This document shows, in pieces, positions 8,262-19,021 of a stretch of 27,380 nucleotides of DNA; position 1 is the stretch's first letter; every line of letters starts with the position of its first letter. Source of the stretch: Mucidula mucida (Eukaryota; Basidiomycota; Agaricomycetes; Agaricales; Physalacriaceae); assembly GCA_015501055.1 (NCBI GenBank), contig JADNYV010000455.1:1-27380 (forward strand), given 5' to 3'. A program made the position numbers and the translations under genes. The notes beneath the pieces are model-generated. The model searched no databases, was not told the origin of the DNA, and worked only from the letters and a program-made list of their open reading frames with translations.

Positions 8262-8848
8262 AGGAACTCTGACGACGAAGGAGGAGGAGGAATCCGAAGA
8301 AGAAGTTTGAAGAGGGTAAAGATGGAGAAAAGCCAGAGCTCACAAGAGTTGAGCGACGGGAACCCAAGAAGGAACAGGCCGCCAAAAAGCAAAAGGCCAA
8401 AGCTGTCAACGAGGAGGAAGAGGACGAGGATCTCATGAACCCGGATCACGTCCAGAAGAAACTGAACATCTCCAATTTGGGTGCGCGAGAGGTGTGTAAA
8501 AACTATTGCTTGATTGCTTGATCATGAAACTAACAAATTTCTGGGGAAGCCAAAGAGAAGAAAGGAACCCAGGACCGGTATTGGCAGGTGTGAATCACTT
8601 GGACTGGCCCTTTGTGGTCGTTGAACTTGGCCCGGATGCACGTCGCCGGCAACACCGACCAGGCCAAAGCCGATCTTGGGCGTCTAGCAATGATCAAAGC
8701 CGAGTGTGAGGCTGCCCAGGCCAAACGCAAGGCCGAGGCGGAAGGTGTGTCGACACATTTTCTGGGGTTCATGCCAATTCTGATTTTGTTTTGTAGCTAA
8801 AGCTGCAGAATCGGCGGCCAAGCAGAAGGCGCGACTGGTCGGAGGTAA
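8262..8848 (+). pseudogene. Exons 4-7 of damaged PDAP1 copy 2
   Basis: Clear PDAP1 sequence (for example a CATGCACGTCGCCGGCAAC exon start), but with a frameshifted acidic tract, a 20-nt loss that removes APRELSR, lost 3' splice sites before exons 5 and 6 (GGGG and CCGG in place of CAGG and CTAG), and a one-base loss near the C-terminus. It cannot encode the protein. Confidence 0.8.
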
Positions 8849-9904
8849 AGGTAGGTTTGTCTTCTTTAGCCTTCTTGCTTTGCTTACATGCAATGACTAG
8901 TTGTTCTTACAGTTTAATTGTTGTACTATAAACATTGATTTGCGATGATCTTCTTGGAGTCTTCCTCCAACGCTTATCAATGCAGCATGTTCGACGAGCG
9001 GCACAAAGTCGAAGAACATGCTTTTCCGGCCTCCGACTTACCCTTCATTCCGCTCATCTGGAATGTGGGCGCTGTTCCAGACAACGCCTTATCTTAACGC
9101 GTACGAGATTTTCATTCACTGGAGTGTCATTACTGTCCTCTTTCATTCATGTCTACTCGCTTGCACAGTACACCGGGCACCCGTTTCTTGTTTTTCCACC
9201 TCAGCCCGCTGTCTTGGACGTCAGGCGCGCCTCTTACCCCGCCGGCTTGAAGCAGTCGTCCCGGTATCCTGCAAATAATCTCATCGTGCTCGTATGTTGA
9301 CCCTCCGTACAGTCTTCGATACGGCGCTCATATACACGACGGTCGCCTCTAGAAATAAGGAGGTGGACAGCCACTTGTTGAAAGAGCTGGGATGGCCGCG
9401 CTTCGCTGTACTGTCCTTGCGGTGATGTCAGTCTAAGGGTTGATCTTTGAAATCATTTGTGTCTACTTACCTCCCTGACAGTTGACTTTAAACCTTGCCT
9501 AGGCTACCCCTTCGCTTTTCATTTTTGACTGAACGAACCCCGGTTTACCGGCCATTGCCATCGTCACCATGACGGAACATTTAGCTTCGCGCCGGTGTTG
9601 TCCAGTTTGGCTGCGTGCCGGCTGAATGCTGCATCTCTGCGTGGACGTCGGACTTTAACGAGACGCTTCAGGAATGCAACTCGCACGACCTTACGTATCC
9701 GACCGGTACAATCCGTGTTGGTTTGTGGCAACTATTATTCCGCTAAGGTTTCTGTCAGGTGTCTAGACCCTAGATCTTGCGTGCCATGTCGTTTGTCTTG
9801 GAATCGAAATTCTCAATGCTTCGCTGTTGAGGGAGTATGATGGGACGACGCCGCATGTATCTGGATTGACCGGTCTTTCCCTTGTTATAGCACCGGAGCA
9901 GGAA
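8849..9904. other. Duplicated PDAP1 flank and spacer, no gene seen
   Basis: The first 170 bases match the PDAP1 3' flank of the other two copies. A short piece starting MFDERHKVEEH (near 8988) corresponds to MFDETMAA in the others but soon diverges. From about 9050 to 9880 open frames are short and lack codon structure, and I see no family match. Just before repeat copy 3 the phrase CTTTCCCTTGTTATAGC is shared with the 5' side of copy 1. Confidence 0.35.
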
Positions 9905-10197
9905 GGGTCGTACATGGGAGCGCAATGCTCGAGGCGACGTCCTTGAACATTCCAATTTTCGCCTTCTTTGCGTCGACGAACCGGACCATACGCTTCCTAT
10001 TGTCATCAGTCTGGTGGCTTGACCTCGCGGGGAGCTGGAGCGAGCGATACGACGCTCTATCCAGCAGAAGTATTCTGGATCTCATATTGCCACGGCTTCA
10101 AAGCCGCCGATGAAAGACAGAGGCCTCCAAAGAGGATATGTATCAAAAGGCATGGCATCATCGTTTTCGGTGCTGGTTGTCTATTGCGGTGCTGCTC

Positions 10198-10284
10198 GTC
10201 TCGGAGAGAGTGGGCTCCGAGACATGAACTTGACCGATCGTTGATCGCTCTGAGAATATAGCTCCTTTTCGTGGCGTATATATT
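10198..10284 (+). promoter_or_regulatory. Triple-dyad promoter block, copy 3
   Basis: Perfect 9-bp dyad GTCTCGGAG-N8-CTCCGAGAC (10198-10223), CGATC-GTT-GATCG (10235-10247), a third dyad weakened by one change (CTCTGAGAA, 10248-10256), and TATATATT (10277-10284). The start codon follows at 10337. Confidence 0.6.
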
Positions 10285-10336
10285 CTGCTTCCCTCACTTG
10301 TGCTTCTCTATCAAATACTATCATCATCACATTATT

Positions 10337-10900
10337 ATGTTCTCGACCGCCAACAACACCACTACCAAGCTTAAGCGCCGTCGCACTCTCCAGGGGCGTC
10401 ATGGACGCCAGGCTGAGCAGAAATGGATAGGGCGGAGGGCAGGAGATATCATCCATTCTCTGGAGAAAATCCCGCTTTCCGAGGAGATCACTCAGCGCCA
10501 CGAAGAACATGTTTGCCATCATCGTCAGCTTACGCTTGACATTCTCGAGGGCAGACGCCCACAGGCTACGCCGTTTATCGTCCACGGGCAGCAGACGTTA
10601 AAGTTCCACACTTACGAGGAACTTTTCCGAGCGCTTGACAATCTCGAACGGGAATACCCTGAGGAGGTGACGCGGGATGAGCAGACCGACTCACGCAAGT
10701 GGTCACAAGCACTCGCGATCCTCGAAGGCAGACATCAAACATTGCAGCCAGTTCAGCGAGCGGTTCACACTCTCAAGCGGAAGCCAGCTGTTATGTTCTC
10801 CGCTGAACATACCGTACACACTCTCAAACGAAAGCAAGCCATTATGTTCACTGCCGAACATGTTATGATTCGGGAGAAGGAGGCGACGCGCAACGAGTAG
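10337..10900 (+). CDS. Repeat-encoded orphan protein, subfamily B (187 aa)
   Basis: Intact intronless ORF. It shares the N-terminal block LKRRRTLQGRHGRQAE, IIHSLEKIPLSEE and LTLDILEGRRPQ with A-type copies. The middle is B-type (TPFIVHGQQTLKFHTYEEL), followed by one WSQALAILEGR unit. The C-terminus holds two 17-residue repeats (VHTLKRKPAVMFSAEHT type), each with a Lys-Arg pair. After the stop, degenerate remains of further ILEG units are visible in the DNA, so the ORF was once longer or has been trimmed. No signal peptide. Function unknown. Confidence 0.6.
   Translation: MFSTANNTTTKLKRRRTLQGRHGRQAEQKWIGRRAGDIIHSLEKIPLSEEITQRHEEHVCHHRQLTLDILEGRRPQATPFIVHGQQTLKFHTYEELFRALDNLEREYPEEVTRDEQTDSRKWSQALAILEGRHQTLQPVQRAVHTLKRKPAVMFSAEHTVHTLKRKQAIMFTAEHVMIREKEATRNE
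10763..10864 (+). repeat. 51-bp coding minisatellite, two units
   Basis: Units 10763-10813 and 10814-10864, each 17 codons encoding a V(H)TLKRK...MF.AEH motif. Copy 4 has three such units and copy 6 has two. A-type copies have none. Confidence 0.7.
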
Positions 10901-11158
10901 GCTGATCCACGCTATTGGTCAGAGGCTCATACGGCCCTCGAGGACAGCGAATACTTCTCGCCGTGAGAAGGAGGTGATGCGGCACGAACAGAATGACTCG
11001 CGCGATTGGTCAGAAGCCCTTCCTCAAAGGCAGGCGTCAGCTACCTCCCGCTTCAGTCATGAAGACTTGAGGCCAGGGGCGGGGAGGCGAAATGAAGATT
11101 TAAGATGTGCGACTTGTTGCGGGCTGCGGCCTTCCCTTGAGCACAGTATTGAGTCTTC

Positions 11159-11193
11159 GGGCCCATAACACTTCCGCGTAGTGTTACGGGCCC
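11159..11193 (+). other. Second 3' stem-loop, copy 3
   Basis: GGGCCCATAACACT pairs with AGTGTTACGGGCCC around a 7-nt loop, 13 Watson-Crick pairs plus one A-C mismatch out of 14. Other copies have a shorter stem at the same place (GGGCG/CGCCC in copies 1 and 2, GGCG/CGCC in copy 5). Confidence 0.5.
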
Positions 11194-11258
11194 GGAAAGA
11201 CAGTAGCGCATATCGCCCGACGCGAGTTGGGGATCGCTGCTGCCCGCTATAAGGCACG

Positions 11259-11306
11259 CTCTGGAGCATCGGGCGCATACAAATACAGGCGCTTGATGCT
11301 CCTAAG
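11259..11306 (+). other. Conserved 3' stem-loop, copy 3
   Basis: Arms beginning CTCTGGAGCATCGG and ending GATGCTCCTAAG. Two mismatches near the base, and G-U pairs near the loop. The C-G pair at the middle replaces the mismatch seen in copies 2 and 5. Confidence 0.55.
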
Positions 11307-11717
11307 CATCCGATACCTACGGACTTGCAGTCTGCTATCCATGTACCTTACTTACATATTCAAATTGAACACACACTATGGTTTCAGTATGATTGGGCAA
11401 CCTGTGCAATTCAGAAGCGTAAAGTTATCTGTCTTCCCCTTCTTGACTGCTCGATAAACATGCGATACATAGCGACCGCGTATGATTGTTGACGCCACAT
11501 TGATTCGGCTCAGCGTAGAGCAACTAGTTGACCATCCTGGGTCTTGTTTCAGCGCTCATACGGTCCACAAAGAATGGTATTAAAAGAAAACAACTCCACG
11601 GTTGTGCGCCAGATCCATGGCCCGTTCATAGTTACAAGACATCCCCGAAATACAGCTCAGCTTTTCTATCTAATATACAGCTATGGAAAAGGCTACCTTT
11701 ATAACAACAAACGGTCC

Positions 11718-14263
11718 TCATGCGTCAGCGTAGGCTTCGGCCTGAACCTTATACAAGGACGCGTATTCGCCTTGCAAGGCCAGAAGCTCCGTGTGTGTCC
11801 CAAGCTCACATATTTCTCCATCCTTCATGCAACTATATATGATCGCTGAGTGCCTCTTTTATTGAAGTGAACAAAAAGCACTTACACTATCACATCGGCA
11901 GCCTTTGTCAAGTGGCCAAACTTGTGTGTCACGACCATCATTGTGCGACCTTGGCGTTCACGAACAAAGTTGTCGATGATCAGCTTCTCCGCTTGCGGAT
12001 CGGTAGCGGATATCGGCTCGTCCAGAACCACCAAGTCGACGAGGGGGTCCTCTCCAGCAGAGTCCCGGGCGTTCAGCCGCATGAACGTTCTCGCACTAAT
12101 CATTAAGTGTCAGTTTCTAGTAGTAGGTCATACAGCCCGAAAACATACACGCCTATGCGCTGGAGTTCTCCTCCGGAAACCGGGCGATCCATATGCTTGA
12201 GCCATTCATTAAGCAACTCTTCTTCGCTTTCGTCCATAGCACTGTTCAAAACCACGCACGGGGCGAGCGGGGAACAGGGATTCAGCATCAGCGCTCGGCC
12301 GTCATCGAACTTGCTGAGATCTACACCCCCTTTCTGCGCTGCAGCCTTTATCATGTCTGCATTGTGAATGTCCTCAGCCATGCCGATGCCGATGTTTTCT
12401 GACACGGATAGTGGGAAGGCGCGAGGTTGTTGGCTGAGGATCGCGGTACGCTCACGCAAGCGGTATGATGTTGAGGGTTGAGAGTTGATTAGTAGCTCAC
12501 CAGAAGTAGGTTCGAGCATTGAGGTAAGGATGTTCATGAGGGTGGACTTTCCGCTTCCGTTCTTCCCGACGACGGCGACGAGCTGCCCGGGCTCAATGGT
12601 CAGGTTGATGTTCTTCAGAGCGAGGGCAGTGGCTCCTGGGTAGCGAAAAGCGACATTCCTAATCCGGGGGTTCAGTAACTTGGCCTTGGGAAGCAGTGAG
12701 AGCACGTACCTCAATTGAATCGCCCTTCCTCTTTGTGCAGTGGTTGACTTGAAATCGGTGTACGACGTCTCGTCTGCGTCTGCGTGGGACTGGGCCGCTG
12801 CATCGTAGGCGACCTTTAGCTGAAGACAGTTCTCTTCAAACGTTTCAAACATAGCGCCAAGGTTTCCGAGAATTGAGTCGAGAGCTAACGAGTGTTGATG
12901 TAAAAGGGCTATTGAGCTCAGCGATACTTTCCGCTGATAGAAAGTGCACACAGCGCAATAAGCCTAACGGGTTTCGTGAGTAAATGCCACTGAGCTGGGA
13001 ATGGATGGAGGGCACCATGGGTAGATCGCGCAGAAAGTCGGATGCCAGAGCCCATATCAGCGCTCTTGAACGAGACAATCGCGCAGCATATTGGTTGGAC
13101 GGTTCGGCGTCCGAGATATTCTCGCATTGTTCAGATGCATTCTTGTATTCTATAAATGGCGTTAAATTGAGTAACGAAGTCGTCGACGCCTTACCTTGTA
13201 CGAGGAAGCTATCGACACCAGCACCCAAAACGTCGGCACGAAAATCTGCCTTTGACATCATCTTCATAGCTGCTTTCCGACAGTAAGCTGCGTTTTGGGC
13301 CGCCACAAAGTATGCTGTAGGTATGTCAAGTCAATCGTCAAGAGTGCAGGTGAGATGACGGCTCACGCGTATCATGCAACCGCCAAGTTCCAGCATTCAG
13401 CAAGATCTGGCGAGTAGGAATGATCAACGACAGCATTGCGAACAAGGGGTCTTCAATATCGATGGCAGTTTGTATGAGGACGAAGACTTGACTGATCATA
13501 GAGAGGAGCTGCTTTAGGAACATGACGTTCCCAGAGAACGTGCCCCAAGATATGGAGGACAACTTGTCTATGAAAGTTAAGTAGTGAGCCACAAAGAACA
13601 GGTGTAATGCTTACCGCTTTGTGTCGAGATATTCGAAAATTGGTTGAAGCGCACTGCGATTGACAGACAATTAAAAATGAGAGATCGAGTTGCCGCAGTG
13701 TCACACATGTTCGCACCTTCCATGCCCAGAGCTTCGTAGCGAGAGTTGATGCGGCGTTCGAGGGTAGGGACACTCCTCTCGCTGGTTGATACATAAGCAA
13801 GGGAGCGTGAAGTGAACAGGGTGTTACTCACACGATCAGGTTCAACGACGCCATCAACGAGAGCCACAAAAGGCGCGCCACCAACAGCCACATTGTCTCC
13901 AGTGATGCCTTATGCGATCCAGTACTCCTTTCCACCTACATCCGAATGAGAACAACACATCTAAACCATAGGTGGGAAACGCACGGCGTAGAACAGTCGA
14001 CTTGCGAGGTAAACCGAAATGGCGACACTGAGCGAGGACCACACTTGGGCTAGGAGATACACCACCGTTAGGACGGGATCAAAATGCATGATCTCCATGA
14101 CCATCCGAAGGAAATAGGGCGCAGTGTCGGAGACGGCGCTCAGTCTGGTGTAGGCAGAGGAGAGAAGCGGCTTTCCGCGCAGTTTATATACGCGCCACAC
14201 CCCCAGATCAAACGAATAAACGCTGCTTGTCGTCCTGGGAGGGGCTTTCTCGTAGGGATCCAT
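11718..14263 (-). CDS. Half-size ABC transporter, 11 exons, 676 aa
   Basis: One transmembrane domain followed by one ATP-binding domain, a type common in Agaricomycetes. Substrate unknown. Exons (minus): 14263-13985, 13935-13832, 13781-13717, 13653-13615, 13567-13367, 13314-13195, 13149-13016, 12963-12710, 12658-12149, 12095-11886 and 11832-11718. All introns are GT...AG, 45-63 nt, and phases agree. Walker A GKNGSGKST is at about 430-438, the Q-loop region SQQPRAFP near 474, signature VSGGELQRI near 559, Walker B LVVLDEP (D594, E595) and the H-loop VTHKFG (H626). The N-terminal 390 residues hold hydrophobic segments such as TVVYLLAQVWSSLSVAISVY. The 63-nt intron 3 is in frame without stops and might be retained. 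Fragments of the last exon occur near 6200 and 19140. Confidence 0.85.
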
Positions 14264-14714
14264 GATGTAGAGAAGAATAAGAAGAAGGAGTAGTGGGGGG
14301 GCAAATTGAGCGAAACAAGGACAAGGGCGGACTTCTTATATGCTACAGCCTTTGAAGATATATCCATTTTGGGTCTTGCAGCGCTTATTTATGAATGCCA
14401 AAAATGACTTGTTGATGTCTGTGTGCCAAAAGACAAGGATGCTGTAATGAACGCTTGCCGGAAATTCTGGAGACACAGGCTTCCCGGGAACAGGTGTGGA
14501 AGTACGACGCCAAGTGAAGTTGGATGAAAGGAGACGTCACGTCGCTAGAGCCCACAGCTTCAAAGTGTTCAACGACTTTGTCCGGCACGAAGAGAGGGTA
14601 CTCTTAATTTCTGGAAGTCCACAGTAATCAGAACGAAGTGGTTGCAAAAAAAAGGCGACAGCTCCCTATTGGACACACTGGGAATAGCTCGATAGCGTGA
14701 TGCCGTTGTCATCA
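14264..14714. other. ABC transporter upstream region
   Basis: No gene is recognised. On the minus strand a TATA-like CATATAAG lies near 14334-14341, about 72 nt before the ABC start codon, and is a candidate promoter. The right part holds the tRNA-derived fragment listed separately. Confidence 0.3.
14645..14685 (-). pseudogene. Partial copy of tRNA-Ala 3' end and trailer
   Basis: TTGGACACACTGGGAAT (14669-14685) matches the 3' end of the tRNA-Ala gene (15180-15196) at 15 of 17 positions, and the A-run plus GGCG to its left (14645-14660) matches the tRNA trailer at 15155-15165. The copy and the real tRNA flank a segment of about 470 bp containing the relic fragment. Confidence 0.45.
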
Positions 14715-15035
14715 GTCGCGATCCATAGCGACCACGCGCAGGAATAGCATTGCTTGTCTCCCAAGTCTGGTCTGCTGGTAGCTTTTGTATCACCAAAAAT
14801 ATTTCTAGAGATCAAAGTTATCTTCCCAGAGACTGCGGCAGATCGTTTGTCGGTGGCCTGATTTTAATTCATACGTCTCGAGCAGGAAGGAGTACGTGCA
14901 TTGGTTCATCAATGCTATATAAGCAAAGCATGAAAATCCTGTAGGTCCGTATCATGTATGGGCCCGTGTAATTCTTGGCCACTCATGCTGGAATCACGAT
15001 TGTCGTCTGTACCTATCGTATACAGGCCCTTCTAA
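14715..15035 (-). other. Isolated fragment of the A-type tail relic
   Basis: Diverged relative of 7470-7790 and 23040-23370: shared pieces include GATCCATAGCGACCACGCG, a GGTCTGCTGGTAGCTT run and a GTAGGTCCGTAT run. It has none of the repeat ORF, promoter or PDAP1 sequence, so it is a tail fragment alone. Frames are broken. Confidence 0.5.
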
Positions 15036-15155
15036 ATACTTAATCAAGGCCTCCGGACGGGTAGGTAATTAACAGTTGATTTAGCACCCCCGGAGGTTAT
15101 TTCCACAACCTGCAGGCAAGAGTCGCAATACAGTCAAAATATTAGCTTTTAGGCC

Positions 15156-15160
15156 AAAAA
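15156..15160 (-). terminator. Pol III T-run downstream of tRNA-Ala
   Basis: Five T residues on the minus strand, 20 nt after the discriminator base of the tRNA gene, the usual signal for RNA polymerase III termination. Confidence 0.5.
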
Positions 15161-15180
15161 GGCGGACCCATTGTCCCGAG

Positions 15181-15255
15181 TGGACACATTGGGAATTGAA
15201 CCCAACACCTCCCGCATGCTAAGCGGGCGTGATAAACCAACTACACCATGTGCCC
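15181..15255 (-). tRNA. tRNA-Ala, anticodon AGC, no intron
   Basis: The 75-nt minus-strand sequence folds as a cloverleaf. Acceptor GGGCACA pairs with TGTGTCC with the G3-U70 wobble that defines alanine tRNAs, discriminator A. Anticodon stem CCCGC/GCGGG with loop TTAGCAT gives anticodon AGC. The T arm is TTGGG-TTCAATT-CCCAA. The CCA end is not encoded, as expected in a nucleus. Confidence 0.9.
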
Positions 15256-15337
15256 ATAGCACTGCCACCACGAGAGTTCTGGTGATGGCTTACGCATCAA
15301 ATTTAACTTCACAGAAAACAAACAAAACACATCTGGC

Positions 15338-17001
15338 CTATACAAGACTCCTAACGCTCCCTAACTCATATACACGCTTCACAGATGCATTGCCGGCGCG
15401 CTGCCATTGCTCCCTATACCATGGCTCGTTGTCGTGCACCGTTCGAGCCTTCAGGAATCTAAATATCGCCGACTCCACGTCGTCGATAGTCTGCATAACC
15501 CAAAGGATCGCGTATGATACAAGTTTGTTGCCGCTCTCATCTAGAGGATGCTGATTCGGTATAACGAAGGAGATCGAGAACGGAATGGGATTAGCCCGAA
15601 GGCGTTGCCGTCTACTCATAGGCAACGATGATTCCAACGGTCGGTAAACCCGTAAAAATAGGTCCTCGTCAGAGACAGTGAAAAGTCCCTCGGACGTACT
15701 GCCCATCAACACTGCATGCTTCGCAGATGGCGCCGAAAAGAGAATAGAGAAAAACTTCGGGGTTGTATATCGTATGATCAACTCCTCTGCGTTCTTTCCT
15801 GGGATACGAGGAGTGAACACCATCTCCGGAACGAGTGGATCTCCTGCGACGAGTCTCACTGTGGTATTGGTCTCTTCAACACGTTGGCTAAGAAAAGCCT
15901 CATTACGCCGTCGAGCATACGCGTCGAAGATGCCCTCCGGAAGCCACTTGACACCACCAATACGTCCGGTGGTACCCCATGAAGGCTTCGGCTCTGGCCG
16001 TATGAAAACGTCGAGCCGCTTCTGATAGTGCAAGATGTAAGCATTGTAAAGGATTCTGGGAAAAGCAAGGAGTAGTCCAAGCGGATATCGAGCGAGAGTG
16101 GAAAGAAGGGCTACAGTGGACAGCGGCCTGGCAGATTCAGGCTTGAGAAGTGCGGTCAATTTGAGTGGACCGGGTGATGCGGGGTCAGCGGGGTTGTCGA
16201 GATGAAGGTGTACGCGAACAGCAGGGAGAGGGGGAGCCGATGACGGTCCGGTAGACGAAGGAGGATGAGCAGGTCGTATGATTGATACGACGTAGAAACC
16301 CGAACGATCGTTAAATGGAGAAACGTGGAACGCGCGTCGGAATGCCCATTGGTGATCAAACCTAAGAAATGTTAAGCTAGAATGAACGAACGATACTCAA
16401 CGGACCTACCCTTTTGGAGATGTTTCTTCGTTCTTGCCCACCTCAAGGTTATACACGTGGTTCTCTCCAAATGTATTATGTACCTGTTGACGTGTTCGGT
16501 TGGCAAACATATCAACAACGACGAGCTTACCTCTAGCACTGTCAACCAAAACACGCCATTTGGCTTATAGCAAAAGTATACGGTCAATGGGTTAATCCCC
16601 TCAAAGCCTAAGAAACTAGGCATGGTCATCATCCATGCATCATCCAGGTCCTCCTTCTCGAAGCCATGGCTGCTCAAAACGCCTTCCAGTTTATGCCGAA
16701 TAGTGCCTTTCAGCGTCGTCAGATACGGACTGGGTCTCAGCCCCGTAAGCCGCCCCCATAGCCCTCCATACCCGAACACGACGCCGCCGCAAAGATCCAG
16801 TTCCCGTTTTTCCAGAGCATCTAGAGGAACGAGAAGACAGATAGTAGGGTACACAAAGGCGTGTTTGGAGTCAACCGGTAGTAGACGCGCGTGTACAACC
16901 TTGTTTTCAAGAATGTAGCCTTTTGACTTGGACGGTAGCAGTTTCAAGGCGGCGAGGAGGCATAGCAGCAGCCCACCAACTTGAACTGTGATGGTCTCCA
17001 T
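15338..17001 (-). CDS. DUF1365 family protein, 3 exons, 522 aa
   Basis: Exons 17001-16531, 16483-16410 and 16361-15338 (minus), with 47- and 48-nt introns and consistent phases. An N-terminal hydrophobic segment (VGGLLLCLLAALKLL) is followed by the typical start of DUF1365 proteins (VVHARLLPVDSKHAFVYP), FGYGGLWGRLTGLRPSPYL, the strongly conserved SFLGFEGINPLTVYFCY, then FDHQWAFRRAFHVSPFNDR and a long C-terminal half with LHYQKRLDVFIRPEP. The molecular function of this family is not established. In bacteria it often neighbours cyclopropane-fatty-acid synthase genes, so a lipid role is possible. The start at 17001 places the membrane segment at residues 7-21. A frame open to 17055 offers an alternative. 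Confidence 0.85.
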
Positions 17002-17391
17002 CCAGGGTGCGGCAGGCAGTTCGCGATCGAGAGCGCAGATCGAGACTGCATACACGTGATTTTAAAATGTCACTTCTCGAGAACGATGTCATCTCAGCTC
17101 AGCGAGCAATCCGCCTACAGTATATCTGATCATTCAAAATATAGAGCAATGCATACCGAAGAAAACAGTAGGGACCCGGTAGGCCTCCTAGAGAATGGGG
17201 AACTAATCAGAGACTAAGTACATACCAGAATTCAAGCCTCCTTGTATGTATAATCTTTATGTTTGTCGAGTCGTTTCAACATGACGGATGCGATCATGAG
17301 GACTGGCAGAAAAGTCCAAAAGGAAGTGAACAAATGTCGCGTCACGGCTACAACTCTTCTCTGCTTCTCACCGTCATCTGATCTCTCTAAA
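17002..17391. promoter_or_regulatory. Divergent promoter region, DUF1365 and WRAP53-like genes
   Basis: About 390 bp between two divergent start codons. No third gene is seen. AT-rich sequence (near 17110-17150 and 17240-17270) would suit promoter function. An in-frame ATG at 17281 would lengthen the WD40 protein by 37 residues. Confidence 0.3.
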
Positions 17392-19021
17392 ATGGACGCG
17401 TCAGGACCCGTTACTGCTGAATTCACCTGGACACCTCCCACATTCAACTTCTCCATCAAGCCTAAACTCACAGAAACGTTGTCATTGCAACCAGACTCCG
17501 AGTCTCCTCATAACTTTGCACGAAAATCTCTCTGGTTAGTTGCATCCAATCGTTCTTTTGACACCACTCGTCACGCACTATTGGAAGGTGTCCTGACGGA
17601 GAGTCAATACTAAGTCAATGCGAGAACCGGTCATTCCAGTCCATGTAACGGTTTTCGCTTTCTTTCCTACTAAGCACTGATTTAAAGTGATCCCTATTGC
17701 CAGTGTATATGCGAGCCGAAAACAATCTACGCTGCCTCAGTCAGCACCCATACTGGACTTTGCGTGGTATCCTGGGGCATCTTCTTCCACGCCTGCAACA
17801 TATTGCTTCGCCGCCTCAGTAAGAGAATGCCCTGTCAAACTTCTCGATGCGGCAGATGGACGTGTATGTCTTGTCATGCCCCCTTGAGATCGGAAGCGAA
17901 CTCATAAATATAGTTACGTGCTTCGTACTCCATTGTGGACCACAGAGAACGCCAAGTCGCTCCTCACAGTCTTGCATTCAGTCCAGGCGGCGACAAGTAA
18001 GGCTGTTAGCAGTTTCTTCAGCAAAAAATGATTCACGTACGGTATCTGTAGATTGTTTTGCGGCTTTGACTCCGCATTCGAGATGTTCAATGTTGGCAGT
18101 CCTGGAGCGGAAGGCGTCCGCATTCTTTCAAGCCCAGCGAAGAAGAGCCGAGATGGGATTAAAGGTGCCCTTACATTTCCTGTTCTTCCACACCATTTAC
18201 TGAAACTGCTTTCAAAGGTATAGTCTCATCGCTCACCCACGCTCCCACCTCGAATAGCATTGCCATCGGAAGCCTCACCCCATCGCCGTGGAACATCGCC
18301 ATCTACGATTTAGACACCGAGCCCGTTACGCCTGTCATGTATCTAGGCTTGGGTGAGACTGCCAGTGCCGGGGTCACTCAAGTAGGTGCTTCCCGTTTGC
18401 GGAAATCTTGTGAGCTCACTTCTCCAGCTAAAATTCAATCCAACCTCTCCACATCTCCTGTATGCCTCCTTCCGTCGTAAGGACGGTGTGTACGCCTGGG
18501 ATCTCAGATTTCTCGGGGACGGTCCTTTCATGCATTACAAGACTGGGAACACTCCAACTACGCCTATGACTAGCCAGCGGATATATTTCTCCCTGGACGT
18601 GACAGGTCGATGGATGAGTATCAGGGATCAGGTATAAAGTTCCGAATGTCCAGAATGTCCAGAGTTGCTGATCGTCATTGAAGGATGGCAACATATACAC
18701 CTGGGATCTAACGACAACGTCTGATGAAAAAGACTCGGCGCTTCCCCTCTTGTCATTCGATGCACACAGAGGTGAAGATCGCCATCTCTCCATTTTCTTA
18801 CCAACACAGACTTACCGGCTTCAGATTCTGTACTAAATGTTACATATCATCCTTTCGAAGCAAAAATCCTATCCAGCAGCGGCGGGCGACATTTTCTCGA
18901 CTCGACGGACTCGGAGAGCAGTGATGAAGAAGATGTCGGAGTGCAGCGGAGACGAGTCTTGCAGCCTATAGCGCGGGACGTTTCTCTGAAAATTTGGGAT
19001 GTATCGGATAAACAATTATAG
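17392..19021 (+). CDS. WRAP53/TCAB1-like WD40 protein, 9 exons, 402 aa
   Basis: Homologue of telomerase Cajal body protein 1 (WRAP53), a WD40 propeller that in animals binds CAB-box RNAs including telomerase RNA and scaRNAs. Yeast Swt21 is considered a distant relative. Exons: 17392-17534, 17588-17644, 17704-17863, 17914-17996, 18052-18164, 18218-18381, 18428-18631, 18684-18771 and 18825-19021. All introns are GT...AG, 46-59 nt, in phase. Landmarks are ILDFAWYPG, SVRECPVKLLDAADGR, DHRERQVAPHSLAFSPGG, a KLLFCGFDSAFEMF-like strand, HLLYASFRRKDGVYAWDLR, SQRIYFSLDVTGRW, LNVTYHPFEAKILSSSGGR, an acidic loop, and SLKIWD near the end. The junction of exons 2 and 3 is the least certain. Its role in this fungus is inferred from the family. 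Confidence 0.8.

Larger units (their letters stand above)
9905..11525 (+). repeat. Repeat element copy 3 (subfamily B)
   Basis: Long copy of about 1.6 kb. The 5' end shares GGGAGCGCAATGCTCGAGGC with copies 4, 6 and 7, and the 3' end shares TTGACGCCACATTGATTCG with copies 4 and 6. It contains the promoter block, an intact ORF and two 3' stem-loops. It lies convergent to the ABC transporter, whose stop codon is 190 bp beyond its end. Edges are estimated from loss of similarity. Confidence 0.7.

Noticed and set aside
8935..9300. 121-codon frame downstream of PDAP1 copy 2
   Set aside because: Not present in the homologous flanks of the other two copies, and composition is not protein-like.
9885..10085. 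Divergent minus-strand frame in the 5' part of copy 3 (KKAKIGMFKDVASSIALP), with looser relatives in copies 1, 4 and 6
   Set aside because: The peptide similarity is short and frames break in most copies. It can be explained by nucleotide conservation of the repeat's 5' part.
15050..15096. Inverted repeat CCTCCGG...CCGGAGG near the tRNA
   Set aside because: Seven pairs over a 33-nt loop is expected by chance at this GC content.
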